Notes under the pieces: model-generated | Databases searched by the model: none | What the model was told of the DNA's origin: nothing | The model's input: only the letters and a program-made list of their open reading frames with translations | NCBI GenBank assembly: GCA_921293015.1 | Contig: OV121084.1 | Span: 20,340,960-20,404,959 of the forward strand | From: Phorcus lineatus | Taxonomy: Eukaryota > Mollusca > Gastropoda > Trochida > Trochidae | DNA: 64,000 bases | Direction: 5' to 3' | Part shown: in pieces, positions 38,882 through 51,409 of the stretch | Layout: the number at the start of each line of letters is the position of its first letter | Position numbering within the stretch: position 1 is the stretch's first letter | Program-made: the position numbers and the translations under genes

Positions 38882-39056
38882 AGTCCTGCTTCATGACTGT
38901 GTATATAAAGGAGGCTCTGATAAGTCTAGGTTCACATTCAGCAAGTCTAGATTGACTGAATACACATATGAAAAAATCAGGAGCCCAAAGAAAAACATAT
39001 TATGGATGAAGGAACAGTAAATGATTCAAATTTTTCATAGACTAAATTTTGGTCTA
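38882..39056 (-). pseudogene. Second Polinton polymerase B scrap
   Basis: A roughly 175-bp minus-strand piece of the same polymerase region found at 3,339-3,500 in the main Polinton remnant. Shared perfect stretches include TAGACCAAAATTTAGTCTAT and TATATACACAGTCATGAAGC, at the two ends of the match, with diverged sequence between. Homology stops sharply on both sides. A broken fossil fragment only. Confidence 0.85.
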
Positions 39057-40365
39057 ATATAATTTGTTTCTTAATGATAAATTTGTGAAAATTGTTCTCT
39101 TACAATGGCTACAAATTCATTAAAATCATTGTATATTTGTTGAATTTCTTGTGTATCGTAGTGCAGATGGCATGTAATTTGTGATATGTTTGAGGCATAG
39201 AATATTTGCGAAACTGACATGGATAGTGTTGAATTGTAAGGGTTGTGCGTACTCTTATTCCATACAGTCCTCACAGTTTAGCCTGGCAGTACTTCAGCAC
39301 GTTGAAGTGAGCAGGGACTAAGTTACAATAAATGTGTAAAATCTGTAAAGTGATCAACTGGTGCAAACATGTATAGTTAGTTGTACTCACTAGTGTACTA
39401 GTGCTGAATGCTTTCTCTTTTAATCAATATGGAAATAATATTGAAAGTAAGAAATTTAAAACATTGAATATATCATGGATAGATGAACGTTTCAAGAGAA
39501 TATTCAGGATTGTTTCTTAGATAAAGAGATAAATCAGTTGAACGCTTTCTGTTTTGTATTCATGCACTGAATCAGGTCATGTATAAGAATTACCAATCTT
39601 TACCTTTTTAATTTGAAAACAACGCCATGCACTTACATTTAAAAAAATTGCAATAATAGAACAGACATCATTTTGTCTATCAGGAAATGATAGAGATAAA
39701 GATGTTTACTTTTACATTAATATAAATTAATATTTTGTAAAACAAAGCTATTTACATCGTAAATGCCGTATTCCCTAAATAATGTTGTTATTCTTAATTC
39801 AGCAGGCTCATAAAGTGGACACTTAAAACTTTACAAAGGTGTATATGGAGATTTGTCTTTGAAATATTACTTGAACTTTGTAAAAATTTGGAACATTCGG
39901 CTCTATTAAGTGAATCACGATATTAATAAGCTTGTGTATAACATGGATGTGTTGGGCAGCTCTACATACAAGAGCGTGGTTTACAGTGTTGGTAAGTTTG
40001 GTTCTTATAGACAAAAAATTGGGAGATTTTATTTATCTTTGACGTTATAAACAAAACTATTGGAAATTAACAATATATATTTCCTAATCATGTACAATAA
40101 TTTGCTACAAAGACATACATTATACTGTATACTATTAAAAGATAATGTTATCAACTCTTAATTCATTAATATCTCAATAAACATGATCATAGGTGACACA
40201 CTTTTATCAAAAAAGTAAAAACGATATTTGTAAAAATCGCTTTTAGTCGAGAGACTGAGAAAGAGAAATATTGAATTATAGGAATACTAGCAATGCTGAC
40301 AAGAAAAGTGGCAAAATAGAAATCTTGATGATTGACAATGTAGTACAACTTGGACTAATATTTTC
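39057..40365. other. No gene seen
   Basis: AT-rich sequence with only short frames (up to 67 residues). No repeats recognised. Confidence 0.5.
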
Positions 40366-41062
40366 TTAAGGATGTTCGCTCCTCAGTCACAGTTACAAAA
40401 TTCAAATAACTTTAAATCATAATGTTCTTTTATATAATAAACCAAAATGAAACGGTAATTTCTCAATTTTGATGATTTCTGACTAAATATTCATCAAAAT
40501 AAAGAAACGTAGTATTTTCATTTTGAAATAATTCATAATTTTGCTGACTCAGCAATATTAATTGTAACTATTATTTGAGCAAGTTCTATTATCTATTTTT
40601 CTTAGAAAGTAGATGTTGTTGAATGAATACGATTTGTATTAATGCGTTCAGGTTTTATTTTTTAGATAATGAGTGAGAGAAAGCATGTTTTTAGTCCAAA
40701 AATAGCTTGAATGTTCATAATCTAATTGAAATGTTTGAATACATGATGTGCCGTTGCGGCTAAAAACCCACAGTAGCCTACTATACATATTTTTTACTTT
40801 TATATGTTTTCATATTAAAAAAAGTTTAATACAGGAACTAATTAAAATTTAAGATTTCTCCGAAAAGGTCATCATTTTCCCATAGACTCCCATGTTAAAA
40901 CTCTGACTGACAGATGGATCTTTGTCTTAAAATATCTCGAAAAAACCCACACTAACCCCTATATTTTGGGGTGGATATTTCAAGCAAATACACTAACCCT
41001 TTGAAAAAAAACAGGTTAGAAAATAAGTTTACTTTTTAAATTTGAGGAACGGACATCCTTAA
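40366..41062. mobile_element. TTAA-target MITE, family B
   Basis: A 697-bp non-coding element with 20-bp terminal inverted repeats, TTAAGGATGTTCGCTCCTCA on the left against TTAAGGATGTCCGTTCCTCA from the right (2 mismatches). Both ends carry TTAA. The interior is AT-rich and includes CATAGACTCCCATGTTAA. It fits a non-autonomous piggyBac- or Kolobok-like element. No transposase is present in the window. Confidence 0.88.
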
Positions 41063-43584
41063 TGAGCAGAACTAAGTCATGAAGTTGAAGTGAAGGTGGA
41101 GGACAGTGTTAGCTGACTAAACAACGGGTTATTGCATCAATCGCATATCACAAACAGGCAGTCACAACTTTTTTTTTGAATAATCAAATCATTGTTAGCA
41201 TTTAGTTAAGCGTAAAATTCTTTTCCCCACTACATTTGCATACCATGGTTTGTTCACAGACGTGCGTATCCTACTGCAAATATCATGTAATTGGGGATGC
41301 CTTTACGGTATCGTAGTGTTGCGGCAAATAAACTGATAATGTTGATATTTACACTCTCATTCCAATGTAAAACCATGGTTAAAAATTTTGCTTCTCACAC
41401 AATTTACCTTGCGCAAGGTACATACTGCACTTTTTGAACAAATGCTGTGGTAATATGTAATTGTTATGACATAATTATATTCGACATAGCTTTCAACAAA
41501 ATGACATCAAATTTAGCTTTTTCCTAATAACATGGGTATTTTGTATCCAACCTCCCTGCTGTCACTGGTACACCCTGCCTTGTATTTTGTCTACTTATAG
41601 ATATGCTGAGTTTTAGTCATGTATGTGCGAACTAGCATCGATCCACGACGGGGAGGAAGGTTAATTTTGCTAGAAACAATTAGGACACTGTTAACTGAAA
41701 GTGCACAGAGCCTTGGAGTATATTTGCTGTACTGAAAAACGATTTTTAATTATACATTTCATGTTGTGTAAAAGTCTTACATACATGAGTTTATTATATT
41801 TGACAAAAAGTTTGCATGATTTCACTTGAAATTTACTTAACAAATCTTGATTTTTTTCTTTTATATAAAAATGAAAATAGAGTACGTGATAATACATGGA
41901 AAAATGACAATGTTTTAAAGTATTTCTAAAATAAAAGATAATCATGTAGTAGTAGCCTTAAGTCTTAAAAACTAGAGTTAACTAGAGTTAAACGAGGCTT
42001 TCCTCATATGACTATTTGGACCCAGCCCCATTCGACTCTAGACTCTACGGGGCCAGGGAAACGCCAATCTCAATGACTCTATTCAATCACAAACTGCTCT
42101 TTCAATCGGTTTGTTCATCTAATCATCTCAATTATTTTTCATGTCTTTGATATGTCGATTCTTTTTCATTCCTAATAGATTAGTCCAATCTTCCGAATCA
42201 AAGTGTCCAGTTCCGCAGTCAAATAGGTTTGGCCCCTAAACACTTTAGAGTGAAATGGGCCATGGCGCCCCAAACCATGTCCGTGAGATTCTGTTCAACT
42301 CACCGGAGGTTAATGAATCTGTATCAGTGGTCAAAGGAATGTGCATCAAAAACGCCTTTTCAAAACCTTTGAATATTCTTTGAATTTAATTGTTTTAAAG
42401 TGAAAACGATCAAGCGTTTTATAGATATTTTTAAAAGTGTTTTGTAATGGTCAGTTCTCATTCCTGGATTTTTCCATGATTAAAATGAAATCGACAAAGA
42501 GAAATAATATGACAACTTATCTCTTACCAGAATATCGATTAAGTGTCCTGGATGATTAAGTTTAATATAATTGTTTGATACAATGCACTGCATTATGAAA
42601 CTATAGAAGAATAAAGGATGAAGTTTCGCGTGTTCTCTAATCTGACGTTAACGAATAACATATGAGAATAGTTTTGGTGTAAATTTTGCTTCCATTATAG
42701 GTTGAACCTCAGTCAACTTAGTATTCAGCATTGGTAATGATGTAGTTACAATATTTCAGCAACAGGGAGGAGCAGCTGTCCCCAGGCCGTGGAGGAGGAT
42801 GCAGTGACTGACCAGAGAACTGACTACAGTTGCATTTCTGTATCACAGACATGATGGTATAAAATCCCGAGATAAGAATAACCCCATCATTTTAAACATA
42901 TGTTCTTACACTAAACGGAGTTAACCCCTCTGTATTTGGAGCCTGTATCACGTCCAAAAATTATGACCTTGCATTTAACGTATTTAAGTCTCTATCCAAC
43001 TAAGATCATATTGTAAAAACATCAGTTTCGTAGTAAATCTTTTCTAGGGCGTATAACGGTTTATGGGGAAATAATGCCTGTCTGGCCAATATTCGAGCGG
43101 AGAGGGGCATTTGCGTGTACGGACCTAAAACTTTGAATCCCTTGGTACCAACCCATTTCGAAAATGTGAAAAGTCAAGGCAGCCAAAACACAAGTTGCGA
43201 CAGTCTATTCCAGATGTCGATATCCTACCTAGCCAGTTGACCTAATGAGCTTAAATGCAATTGACTAACTTTATCAAAACTTGAAATTACAAGGCTTTTT
43301 TAAACTCATCAAACAACTTCCTCTCTGATCTTATAAAGAAAAACAATTTGTTGAAGAAAATCTAGATGATTTAGTTTACCTTATGGTCGAAAGTGCTTGT
43401 AAAATAAATCATTTTGATTTTCTTCAACATATTGTTTCTTTTTATGTGAAGGAATTCCAACACGAGGACAACTGTCACCAGTATAACTTCTGTACACATT
43501 CTGTACGCTGTACACATTGAATTCAAATAATTATTATCATACATTATGTTCCTTTAGTGACTCAGCCATGTTTTGACGCGTGGT
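41063..43584. other. No firm gene
   Basis: Mostly AT-rich sequence. A GC-richer stretch at 42,760-42,854, preceded by ATATTTCAG, could be a short exon and is discussed as a finding. The 84-residue minus frame at 41,691-41,945 has no recognisable domain. Confidence 0.45.
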
Positions 43585-44332
43585 TTTAAATATTGGTACA
43601 CTATGCTGTGTGCAGAATTAACTCATGTGTTGGACTCTTTAAATATTGGTACACTATGCTGTGTGCAGAATTAATTCATGTGTTGGACTCTTTAAATATT
43701 GGTACACTATGCTGTGTGCAGAATTAACTCATTTGTTGGACTCTTTAAATATTGGTACACTATGCTGTGTGCAGAATTAACTCATGTGTTGGACTCTTTA
43801 AATATTGGTACACTATGCTGTGTGCAGAATTAACTCATTTGTTGGACTCTTTAAATATTGGTACACTATGCTGTGTGCAGAATTAACTCATTTGTTGGAC
43901 TCTTTAAATATTGGTACACTATGCTGTGTGTAGAATTAACTCATGTGTTGGACTCTTTAAATATTGGTACACAATGCTGTGTGCAGAATTAACTCATGTG
44001 TTGGACTCTTTAAATATTGGTACACTATGCTGTGTGCAGAATTAACTCATTTTTTGGACTCTTTAAATATTGGTACACTATGCTGTGTGCAGAATTAACT
44101 CATTTGTTGGACTCTTTAAATATTGGTACACTATGCTGTGTGCAGAATTAACTCATGTGTTGGACTCTTTAAATATTGGTACACTATGCTGTGTGCAGAA
44201 TTAACTCATTTGTTGGACTCTTTAAATATTGGTACACTATGCTGTGTGCAGAATTAACTCATGTGTTGGACTCTTTACATATTGGTACACTATGCTGTGT
44301 GCAGAATTAACTCATGTGTTGGACTCTTTAAA
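43585..44332. repeat. 53-bp tandem array
   Basis: Fourteen highly similar units containing TATTGGTACACTATGCTGTG and AGAATTAACTCATGTGTTGG. Units differ mainly at one G/T position (CATGTG versus CATTTG) and a few single changes. This homogeneity points to recent amplification or conversion. Confidence 0.97.
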
Positions 44333-44658
44333 ACGAATATAGCACTACAACAATAGCACGTACAGGAATCTTAAAGAGAATGCTTTAATAAAGTGTTGTA
44401 CAATAACCTAATGAAACAAGTACGTATCATATCATAAACGACTGCAGGAAACAGAATGCCTTTATATTAATAAAAAAAACAAGGTTATATAGGATGTGAA
44501 TACATTTCATGTACAGCAACGTGATAAAAATATCTTTACATCTTATTTTTATAATGTAAAAGTTATATCAAATACATTTACAACGATATTATAGAGAATG
44601 TATATATTTCATTAGATAATACAATTTAAAAGAAAATATTTTCATTGTATCAAATATA

Positions 44659-45114
44659 TTAAAGAGCCACTCCGTGAGTTGTTGGGGTTATATATACCAA
44701 ACTTAAGCAATGATGTCATTTGATCGTGATGTATCGACTGTTACAAAAAATACACATTTTATAGCTTATTGGTTTTTAACAGTGACAATAAGAAGGTAGA
44801 ACATCACAATTATGATCGAAAACCGGACAGTGGCGCACGTCAAATAGTCAAACGTAATTTTGGAGACTAATCTAAAACAGCCAGGAGGGCAGTTAGGAGT
44901 TGATAGCGTTTGTTAGGTTATATAACTAGTATCCATGTATATTGGACGTGATATCTACACCTGTGTGCATTTATAAGGCTGTTTTTAGATTTTCATGGAA
45001 AACCAGTATTTATCATATATATGTCTTTTGGACATGACAAGTTTTGATTTTATATCACCACACATGTATCAAAGGTAAAAAATATGTTATGAAAATCACG
45101 GAGTGGCTCTTTAA
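44659..45114. mobile_element. TTAA-target MITE, family A copy 2
   Basis: A 456-bp element with perfect 19-bp inverted ends TTAAAGAGCCACTCCGTGA and TTAA at both borders. The internal motif GATCGAAAACCGGACA at 44,814-44,829 is 155 bp from the left end, as in copy 1 at 28,110. Non-coding. The perfect ends suggest it is younger than copy 1. Confidence 0.9.
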
Positions 45115-45481
45115 CATAACAGAGAATGCATTTATCTAACTCTTGTTCGACAACACAACAGAGAATGATTTTGTCATATCAAATACATCATGTATTTTTA
45201 TTTTATATACAATTAAGTTTCAGAAAATACGTAATTAAATTGTATTTACAACAAAGTTTGAGGATTTCATTTGAAAAACCGTGATAGAGACGATTTTTCC
45301 TATAATAAACGCGATTGAAAATCTATTTATCTGACATTATATCATATTATTATAACAATGATTGAAAATATGTATTATATATTTAACATGCAATAATGTT
45401 ATAGAGATAATATTCATTTTTTATGTACTGTAACTTAATGGGCAACAATTCATTTCTTATGCCACGTACATATCATGATGG
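45115..45481. other. No gene seen
   Basis: AT-rich sequence between the MITE and the 36-bp array. Confidence 0.5.
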
Positions 45482-45640
45482 AAAATGTATATTGAGATAA
45501 GTATTTCAACTATTATAAGGATGTATATTGTGATAAGTATTTTAACTGGTATAAGGATATATATTGCGATAAGTATTTATACTATTATAAGGATGTATAT
45601 TGTGATATGTATTTTAACTATTATAAGGATGTATATTGAA
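45482..45640. repeat. 36-bp short tandem array
   Basis: About four units with TATTATAAGGATGTATATTG and GATAAGTATTT. The unit length is a multiple of 3, which yields the 84-residue repeat frame at 45,485-45,739. Confidence 0.9.
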
Positions 45641-46142
45641 CAGTTCCTATCAAGCTATCAACTCTACCGGCAATACATATTTATATTAAATGGATCATTC
45701 ACAGTTCTTAACGTGGTACTTGACAAATTTGCAATTTGAATATATGCGGTTTTTAACTTTATTTCAAATGATTCGACCCTTAGGAAATTAGAAAAATTGT
45801 CCACTTCCGATGCTTCGTGTTTCCACTATAAGATGTACAAATATTGGTTGCTCTTAGCGCGAGGACGCTGAAGATGAAGTGTTAAACATGTCCATACCAC
45901 GTTTCAGAACAACATGCTACCCCTGTGACTTCTGTACAGTAAACAGCAGACGAGTGTGGACTAGAACTGGCTTTATTACGAGGGGAACACTGGCTGGTAT
46001 ACAAACTTAATCCGATGAAATTGTTGAAGAATCACAATTGCGAAACTTACTATTCATTACTAGATACTAGAACACGTTGGCATATTTTCACGTATAACAT
46101 CAACGTTTTGAAATTGTGATTCAATAAATGGTTTGAGATTCT

Positions 46143-46478
46143 TTGAGACTACATTTTGAAATGGACAGGAAAAGGGGCGTGAGTTTAAGTGGTGATTATT
46201 TTCACCTGCTGGTTAGCAGGGATCTGATCCGTCAGGTTTGTGGATTTGTCAGTCTCCCTCACTCCCTCTCCCTCCTCCCCGGCGCAATCAGTGATCTGTT
46301 ACAAATGACGAGCGTGATGCGTGCAGACAGCTGCACAGATAGTCAGAACGAACTCCTCTCAGGCCTGAGTACCACACGTGCACAGTTCTCTCGCCACGCC
46401 AGTGTCTCGTCAACAACAGGGGCGACAACCAGTAACGTTCCATCAGCGCGCTGGAAGAGACGTGAAGAACTGCTTTAA
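46143..46478 (+). CDS. Unassigned open frame, 111 residues
   Basis: I do not recognise this frame. It stands in a locally GC-richer stretch of otherwise AT-rich DNA, has a Ser/Thr/Arg-rich C-terminal half (STTRAQFSRHASVSSTTGAT), and shows no signal peptide, membrane segment or repeat. No convincing polypyrimidine tract and acceptor precede it. It could be a host exon or chance. 45,641-46,142 and 46,479-47,150 hold nothing else that I can support. Confidence 0.15.
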   Translation: MRLHFEMDRKRGVSLSGDYFHLLVSRDLIRQVCGFVSLPHSLSLLPGAISDLLQMTSVMRADSCTDSQNELLSGLSTTRAQFSRHASVSSTTGATTSNVPSARWKRREELL

Positions 46479-47151
46479 CAAACTGCTAAGATGACATCTC
46501 AACTCCCAATATCGATAAAAATTATGTCGCTCGTGGAGAAAATGATGTCGTTTCGGGCTTTTTGTTGAAATTCTAGTCAACCGTAAAATTGAAACATTTT
46601 CTTGCTTCCGATAGGCTAAAGCATCGCGGGCATCGGGCGGGATCGCTGTATTTGCATTGGACAGCCTATCAGATAAACGGAGAGTTTTTAGGAAAAACTT
46701 CAGGGTAAATTTGTCGTTTCCTGAAGTTTTTGATCTTTGTAATCAAGATGAATTTTCTCAAACGTTGTGCCTGCGTTCAGATGGCTCAAAGAGAGGGTGC
46801 TCTACAACATTATTAATCACAAGCCGATCGGTGTAACTGGCTGCACATTAACCCCGCAAATAGTGTGTGAAACAAGTGTATAACAGCACCTGGCCACCTT
46901 GCCAGATCGTATGGTACTATGTGCAGATACTAGTGCGTCCTCGAGGATGTTGTAGTGACTTCTGTAGTAAATATGCCTTCATCAATGTAAGCTTTTGTTT
47001 AAAAAAACGTTATCCACAAGAGCGCAAAAATTCTCTTAAAATAGAATTTTATGTAAATTCCTTCAAATAGTTAACAACTCATTTGTCTCTTTCGAAAGGA
47101 CTCAGTTGAACCATATGAAGCGTAACCAGCAATACCCTGACTAATAGGTGT

Positions 47152-49310
47152 TTTCTCCACTGTAGTATCTGCCTGCACTTGGTACCGTCTCTTTTCTCCA
47201 CTGTAGTATCTGCCTGCACTTGGTACCGTCTCTTTTCTCCACTGTAGTATCTGCCTGCACTTGGTACCGTCTCTTTTCTCCACTGTAGTATCTGCCTGCA
47301 CTTGGTACCGTCTCTTTTCTCCACTGTAGTATCTGCCTGCACTTGGTACCGTCTCTTTTCTCCACTGTAGTATCTGCCTGCACTTGGTACCGTCTCTTTT
47401 CTCCACTGTAGTATCTGCCTGCACTTGGTACCGTCTCTTTTCTCCACTGTAGTATCTGCCTGCACTTGGTACCGTCTCTTTTCTCCACTGTAGTATCTGC
47501 CTGCACTTGGTACCGTCTCTTTTCTCCACTGTAGTATCTGCCTGCACTTGGTACCGTCTCTTTTCTCCACTGTAGTATCTGCCTGCACTTGGTACCGTCT
47601 CTTTTCTCCACTGTAGTATCTGCCTGCACTTGGTACCGTCTCTTTTCTCCACTGTAGTATCTGCCTGCACTTGGTACCGTCTCTTTTCTCCACTGTAGTA
47701 TCTGCCTGCACTTGGTACCGTCTCTTTTCTCCACTGTAGTATCTGCCTGCACTTGGTACCGTCTCTTTTCTCCACTGTAATGTATCTGCCTGCACTTGGT
47801 ACCGTCTCTTTTCTCCACTGTAGTATCTGCCTGCACTTGGTACCGTCTCTTTTCTCCACTGTAGTATCTGCCTGCACTTGGTACCGTCTCTTTTCTCCAC
47901 TGTAATGTATCTGCCTGCACTTGGTACCGTCTCTTTTCTCCACTGTAATGTATCTGCCTGCACTTGGTACCGTCTCTTTTCTCCACTGTAGTATCTGCCT
48001 GCACTTGGTACCGTCTCTTTTCTCCACTGTAATGTATCTGCCTGCACTTGGTACCGTCTCTTTTCTCCATTGTAATATATCTGCATACACTTGGTACTGT
48101 CTCTTTTCTCTACTGTAATGTATCTGCATACACTTGGTACCGTCTCTTTTCTCCATTGTAATGTATCTGCATACACTTGGTACCGTCTCTTTTCTCCATT
48201 GTAATGTATCTGCATACACTTGGTACTGTCTCTTTTCTCCATTGTAATGTATCTGTATACACTTGGTACCGTCTCTTTTCTCCATTGTAATGTATCTGTA
48301 TACACTTGGTACCGTCTCTTTTCTCCACTGTAATGTATCTGTATACACTTGGTACTGTCTCTTTTCTCCATTGTAATGTATCTGCCTGCACTTGGTACCG
48401 TCTCTTTTCTCCATTGTAGTATCTGCCTGCACTTGGTACCGTCTCTTTTCTCCATTGTAATGTATCTGTATACACTTGGTACTGTCTCTTTTCTCCACTG
48501 TAATGTATCTGTATACACTTGGTACCGTCTCTTTTCTCCACTGTAATGTATCTGCATACACTTGGTACCGTCTCTTTTCTCCATTGTAATGTATCTGCAT
48601 ACACTTGGTACTGTCTCTTTTCTCCATTGTAATGTATCTGCATACACTTGGTACCGTCTCTTTTCTCCATTGTAATGTATCTGCATACACTTGGTACCGT
48701 CTCTTTTCTCCATTGTAATGTATCTGCATACACTTGGTACCGTCTCTTGTCTCCATTGTAATGTATCTGTATACACTTGGTACCGTCTCTTTTCTCCATT
48801 GTAATGTATCTGCATACACTTGGTACTGTCTCTTTTCTCCATTGTAATGTATCTGCATACCGTTGGTACCGTCTCTTTTCTCCATTGTAATGTATCTGTA
48901 TACACTTGGTACCGTCTCTTTTCTTCATTGTAATGTATCTGTATACACTTGGTACCGTCTCTTTTCTCCATTGTAATGTATCTGCATACCGTTGGTACTG
49001 TCTCTTCTCCATTGTAATGTATCTGTATACACTTGGTACCGTCTCTTTTCTCCACTGTAATGTATCTGCATACACTTGGTACCGTCTCTTTTCTCTACTG
49101 TAATGTATCTGCATAAACTTGGTACCGTCTCTTTTCTCCACTGTAATGTATCTGCATACCGTTGGTACCGTCTCTTTTCTCCACTGTAATGTATCTGTAT
49201 ACACTTGGTACCGTCTCTTTTCTCCACTGTAATGTATCTGTATACACTTGGTACTGTCTTTTTTCTGCACTGTAATATATCTGCATACAGATGATACAGT
49301 CTCTATTCCC
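47152..49310. repeat. 41/43-bp minisatellite
   Basis: About 51 head-to-tail units. The left block (47,152-47,770) consists of near-identical 41-bp units with CTGTAGTATCTGCCTGCACT and TTGGTACCGTCTC. From about 48,060 the units are 43 bp, with TGTAATGTATCTGCATACAC or GTATACAC variants. 47,770-48,060 mixes both. The minus strand of the unit lacks stops in every frame, so three overlapping repeat frames of up to 604 and 658 residues run through it. Because neither 41 nor 43 is a multiple of 3, each frame cycles through the same peptide words. No promoter or splice evidence supports translation. Confidence 0.97.
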
Positions 49311-51409
49311 CACCTTTATTTAGATGTATATACAGTAAACATTTTCATTTGCCACTGTTACATAGCAGTATACATACTAACCCGTCCCTTCCTCTGCTTA
49401 ACGACATTTATTACTTCACAGTTCTCTTTCAAGAAAATAATTACTTGTAAAAATTTCATTCTAATTTCAAGATGTATTTACATAAATATTGTTTCATATT
49501 GGAAATCATTGTTTAGAACGAACTTAGAATAAGTAGTTACTTGTAAATAAACAAAGATAATACGCTCAGGAAATAACTTGACTTCATCAATCGGGTCATG
49601 ATCGTTAAATTAAAATGGCCGCACATCCTGCCTGCCAACTGGTGAGACCTCCGTCTTGTATTCGCCCGAGACAGGCAGAACTCCGAACTGAGGTAGCAAC
49701 GGGACAGAGACGCGAATATCCAAAAACAGCCGTGCCTAGAATCTAAAACTTCATACTTTTATTATCGTTTTTATTCTTTGAGTGAAAAGCTTTTCTGAGA
49801 CAGGATTATGAGCAAATATTTCTTTGAGATGACCCTGATAACTGTGTCTTAGGCTAACATATTTATCTTGTTTCTTGTAGCATTCACTCCCATACACTTG
49901 CCTCCCGTAAATAAGATCCCTTTTATCGTAGTAGGAATTCTACTTTGCCTTAAGATTTACCACATTAAGTAAACGAAGACGTTTGTGATCTTATACCGTC
50001 AGACGAACTGACTCGATTACTACTTAAAGATGTGCCTTCAGATCAATATCGTTTAAATTTCCACCAGGTTAAAATAAATGGACATCGTTATTGTTATAGA
50101 TCTTATTCCTGACCAAGCAACCTGGAGAAGTGTGCAGAGACTGATGTAGTTTGTCAGATTTGCAAAGTGGGAACTGCCTTGGTCTGGGAAGAGTTTCATG
50201 GTAATGAGTGACATCGTCACAGACTAGGCCAAAAGACGATGTCGTGGGAGTCACAATGAAGAACATTGACGGCGTGAGAGCTAGTGAGATCGGAAAAGAT
50301 CGAGTCCGATGATTGTAGGGGTTGGCTAGGTCGTGAAGATGTCCAAAGAGAGAGGGAGAGAAATTAAAATTGAGACTTGTAAGGTTTGGGAAGAGTAAAA
50401 AACCAGAGACTTAGTACAATTGGAAGTAGCTCGAAGTAGAGACCAACAAAGGCGTAGTTTGAGTAACTGTTGTCCCCATTATCATAAGGTCTTCAGACGA
50501 AAATCTGTAAGACCTACTGTTACTATCCTGATTATTATCATTACTTTACACGATTTTGTGGTACCTTTAAAACTACTAGTGCAAATTTAATTAAACTTAT
50601 ACGAATGATAGCCTCTGGGCTGAAATTGATACAATTGAAATCAAATCCGAGCTTCGGCCTCCGTTTTAGATTTACACCCCTTTTAAACTTCGAAATTTAA
50701 CAAGGGCAAAATTTTCAAAAGTCACTTACAACTTGTTTCAAAAGATGCGCACCAACATTAAACAAAAAAGTAAATCATAACAAATTTGTAGATCACGTGA
50801 TTTTGTTGCCATCTTGCTCTAAGTGCATTTTCGACCGAACCCTCCCATCTTTGAAAACCTTCTCCTCTGAAATTGCTTGCACTAAAGACCTGAAATTTAT
50901 ACACAATGTAGGGTTGATGCATTGTTTTATTCAGGATACCTATGATAACTGCCTCACTCTAATAATGTTTTTCTCAGTGACCATTCGAATTAGTCCAACT
51001 TCAAGGGCACATAACTCTAAAACCTAGTTCAGGAATTGCATATGTTTTTACAGGACGACAAGACATCGTTTTGAAGTACAAATATCACTAATAAAATCGA
51101 TCGCGAAAAGTCATTGCAATGACAAAAGAGACTTGCAAAAGATGCGCAATGACATAAAGCCCCAAAAGTCAATCATGACTTCGTTGGTCATGTGGTTAAG
51201 GCCCCATTTTGATCTTTTTTCGACTTTGCAGTTCTGACATTCAAAAAGGTTAAATAATATTAACATAGAGACTTGAAATTCATTCATGAAATGAAAAGAA
51301 ACAAAGCACAAGGAAAGAGTGCACCGTACGACTGTAAACACTTCTGAAGACAGATCCGCAAGACAATCCTATTTATTACAGGTCTTGTCTATTGTTGTGG
51401 ATTGTCTAT
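49311..51409. other. No gene seen
   Basis: Unique-looking, AT-rich sequence. Frames of up to about 94 residues (49,248-49,532 plus overlaps the array edge) and 76 residues (50,797-51,027 and 51,111-51,341) have no recognisable domain. Confidence 0.5.

Noticed and set aside
47071-49313. Long minus-strand open frames of 604, 658 and 386 residues
   Set aside because: They are generated by a tandem minisatellite whose unit lacks stops; three frames are open at once, and no promoter, splice or domain evidence supports a gene.
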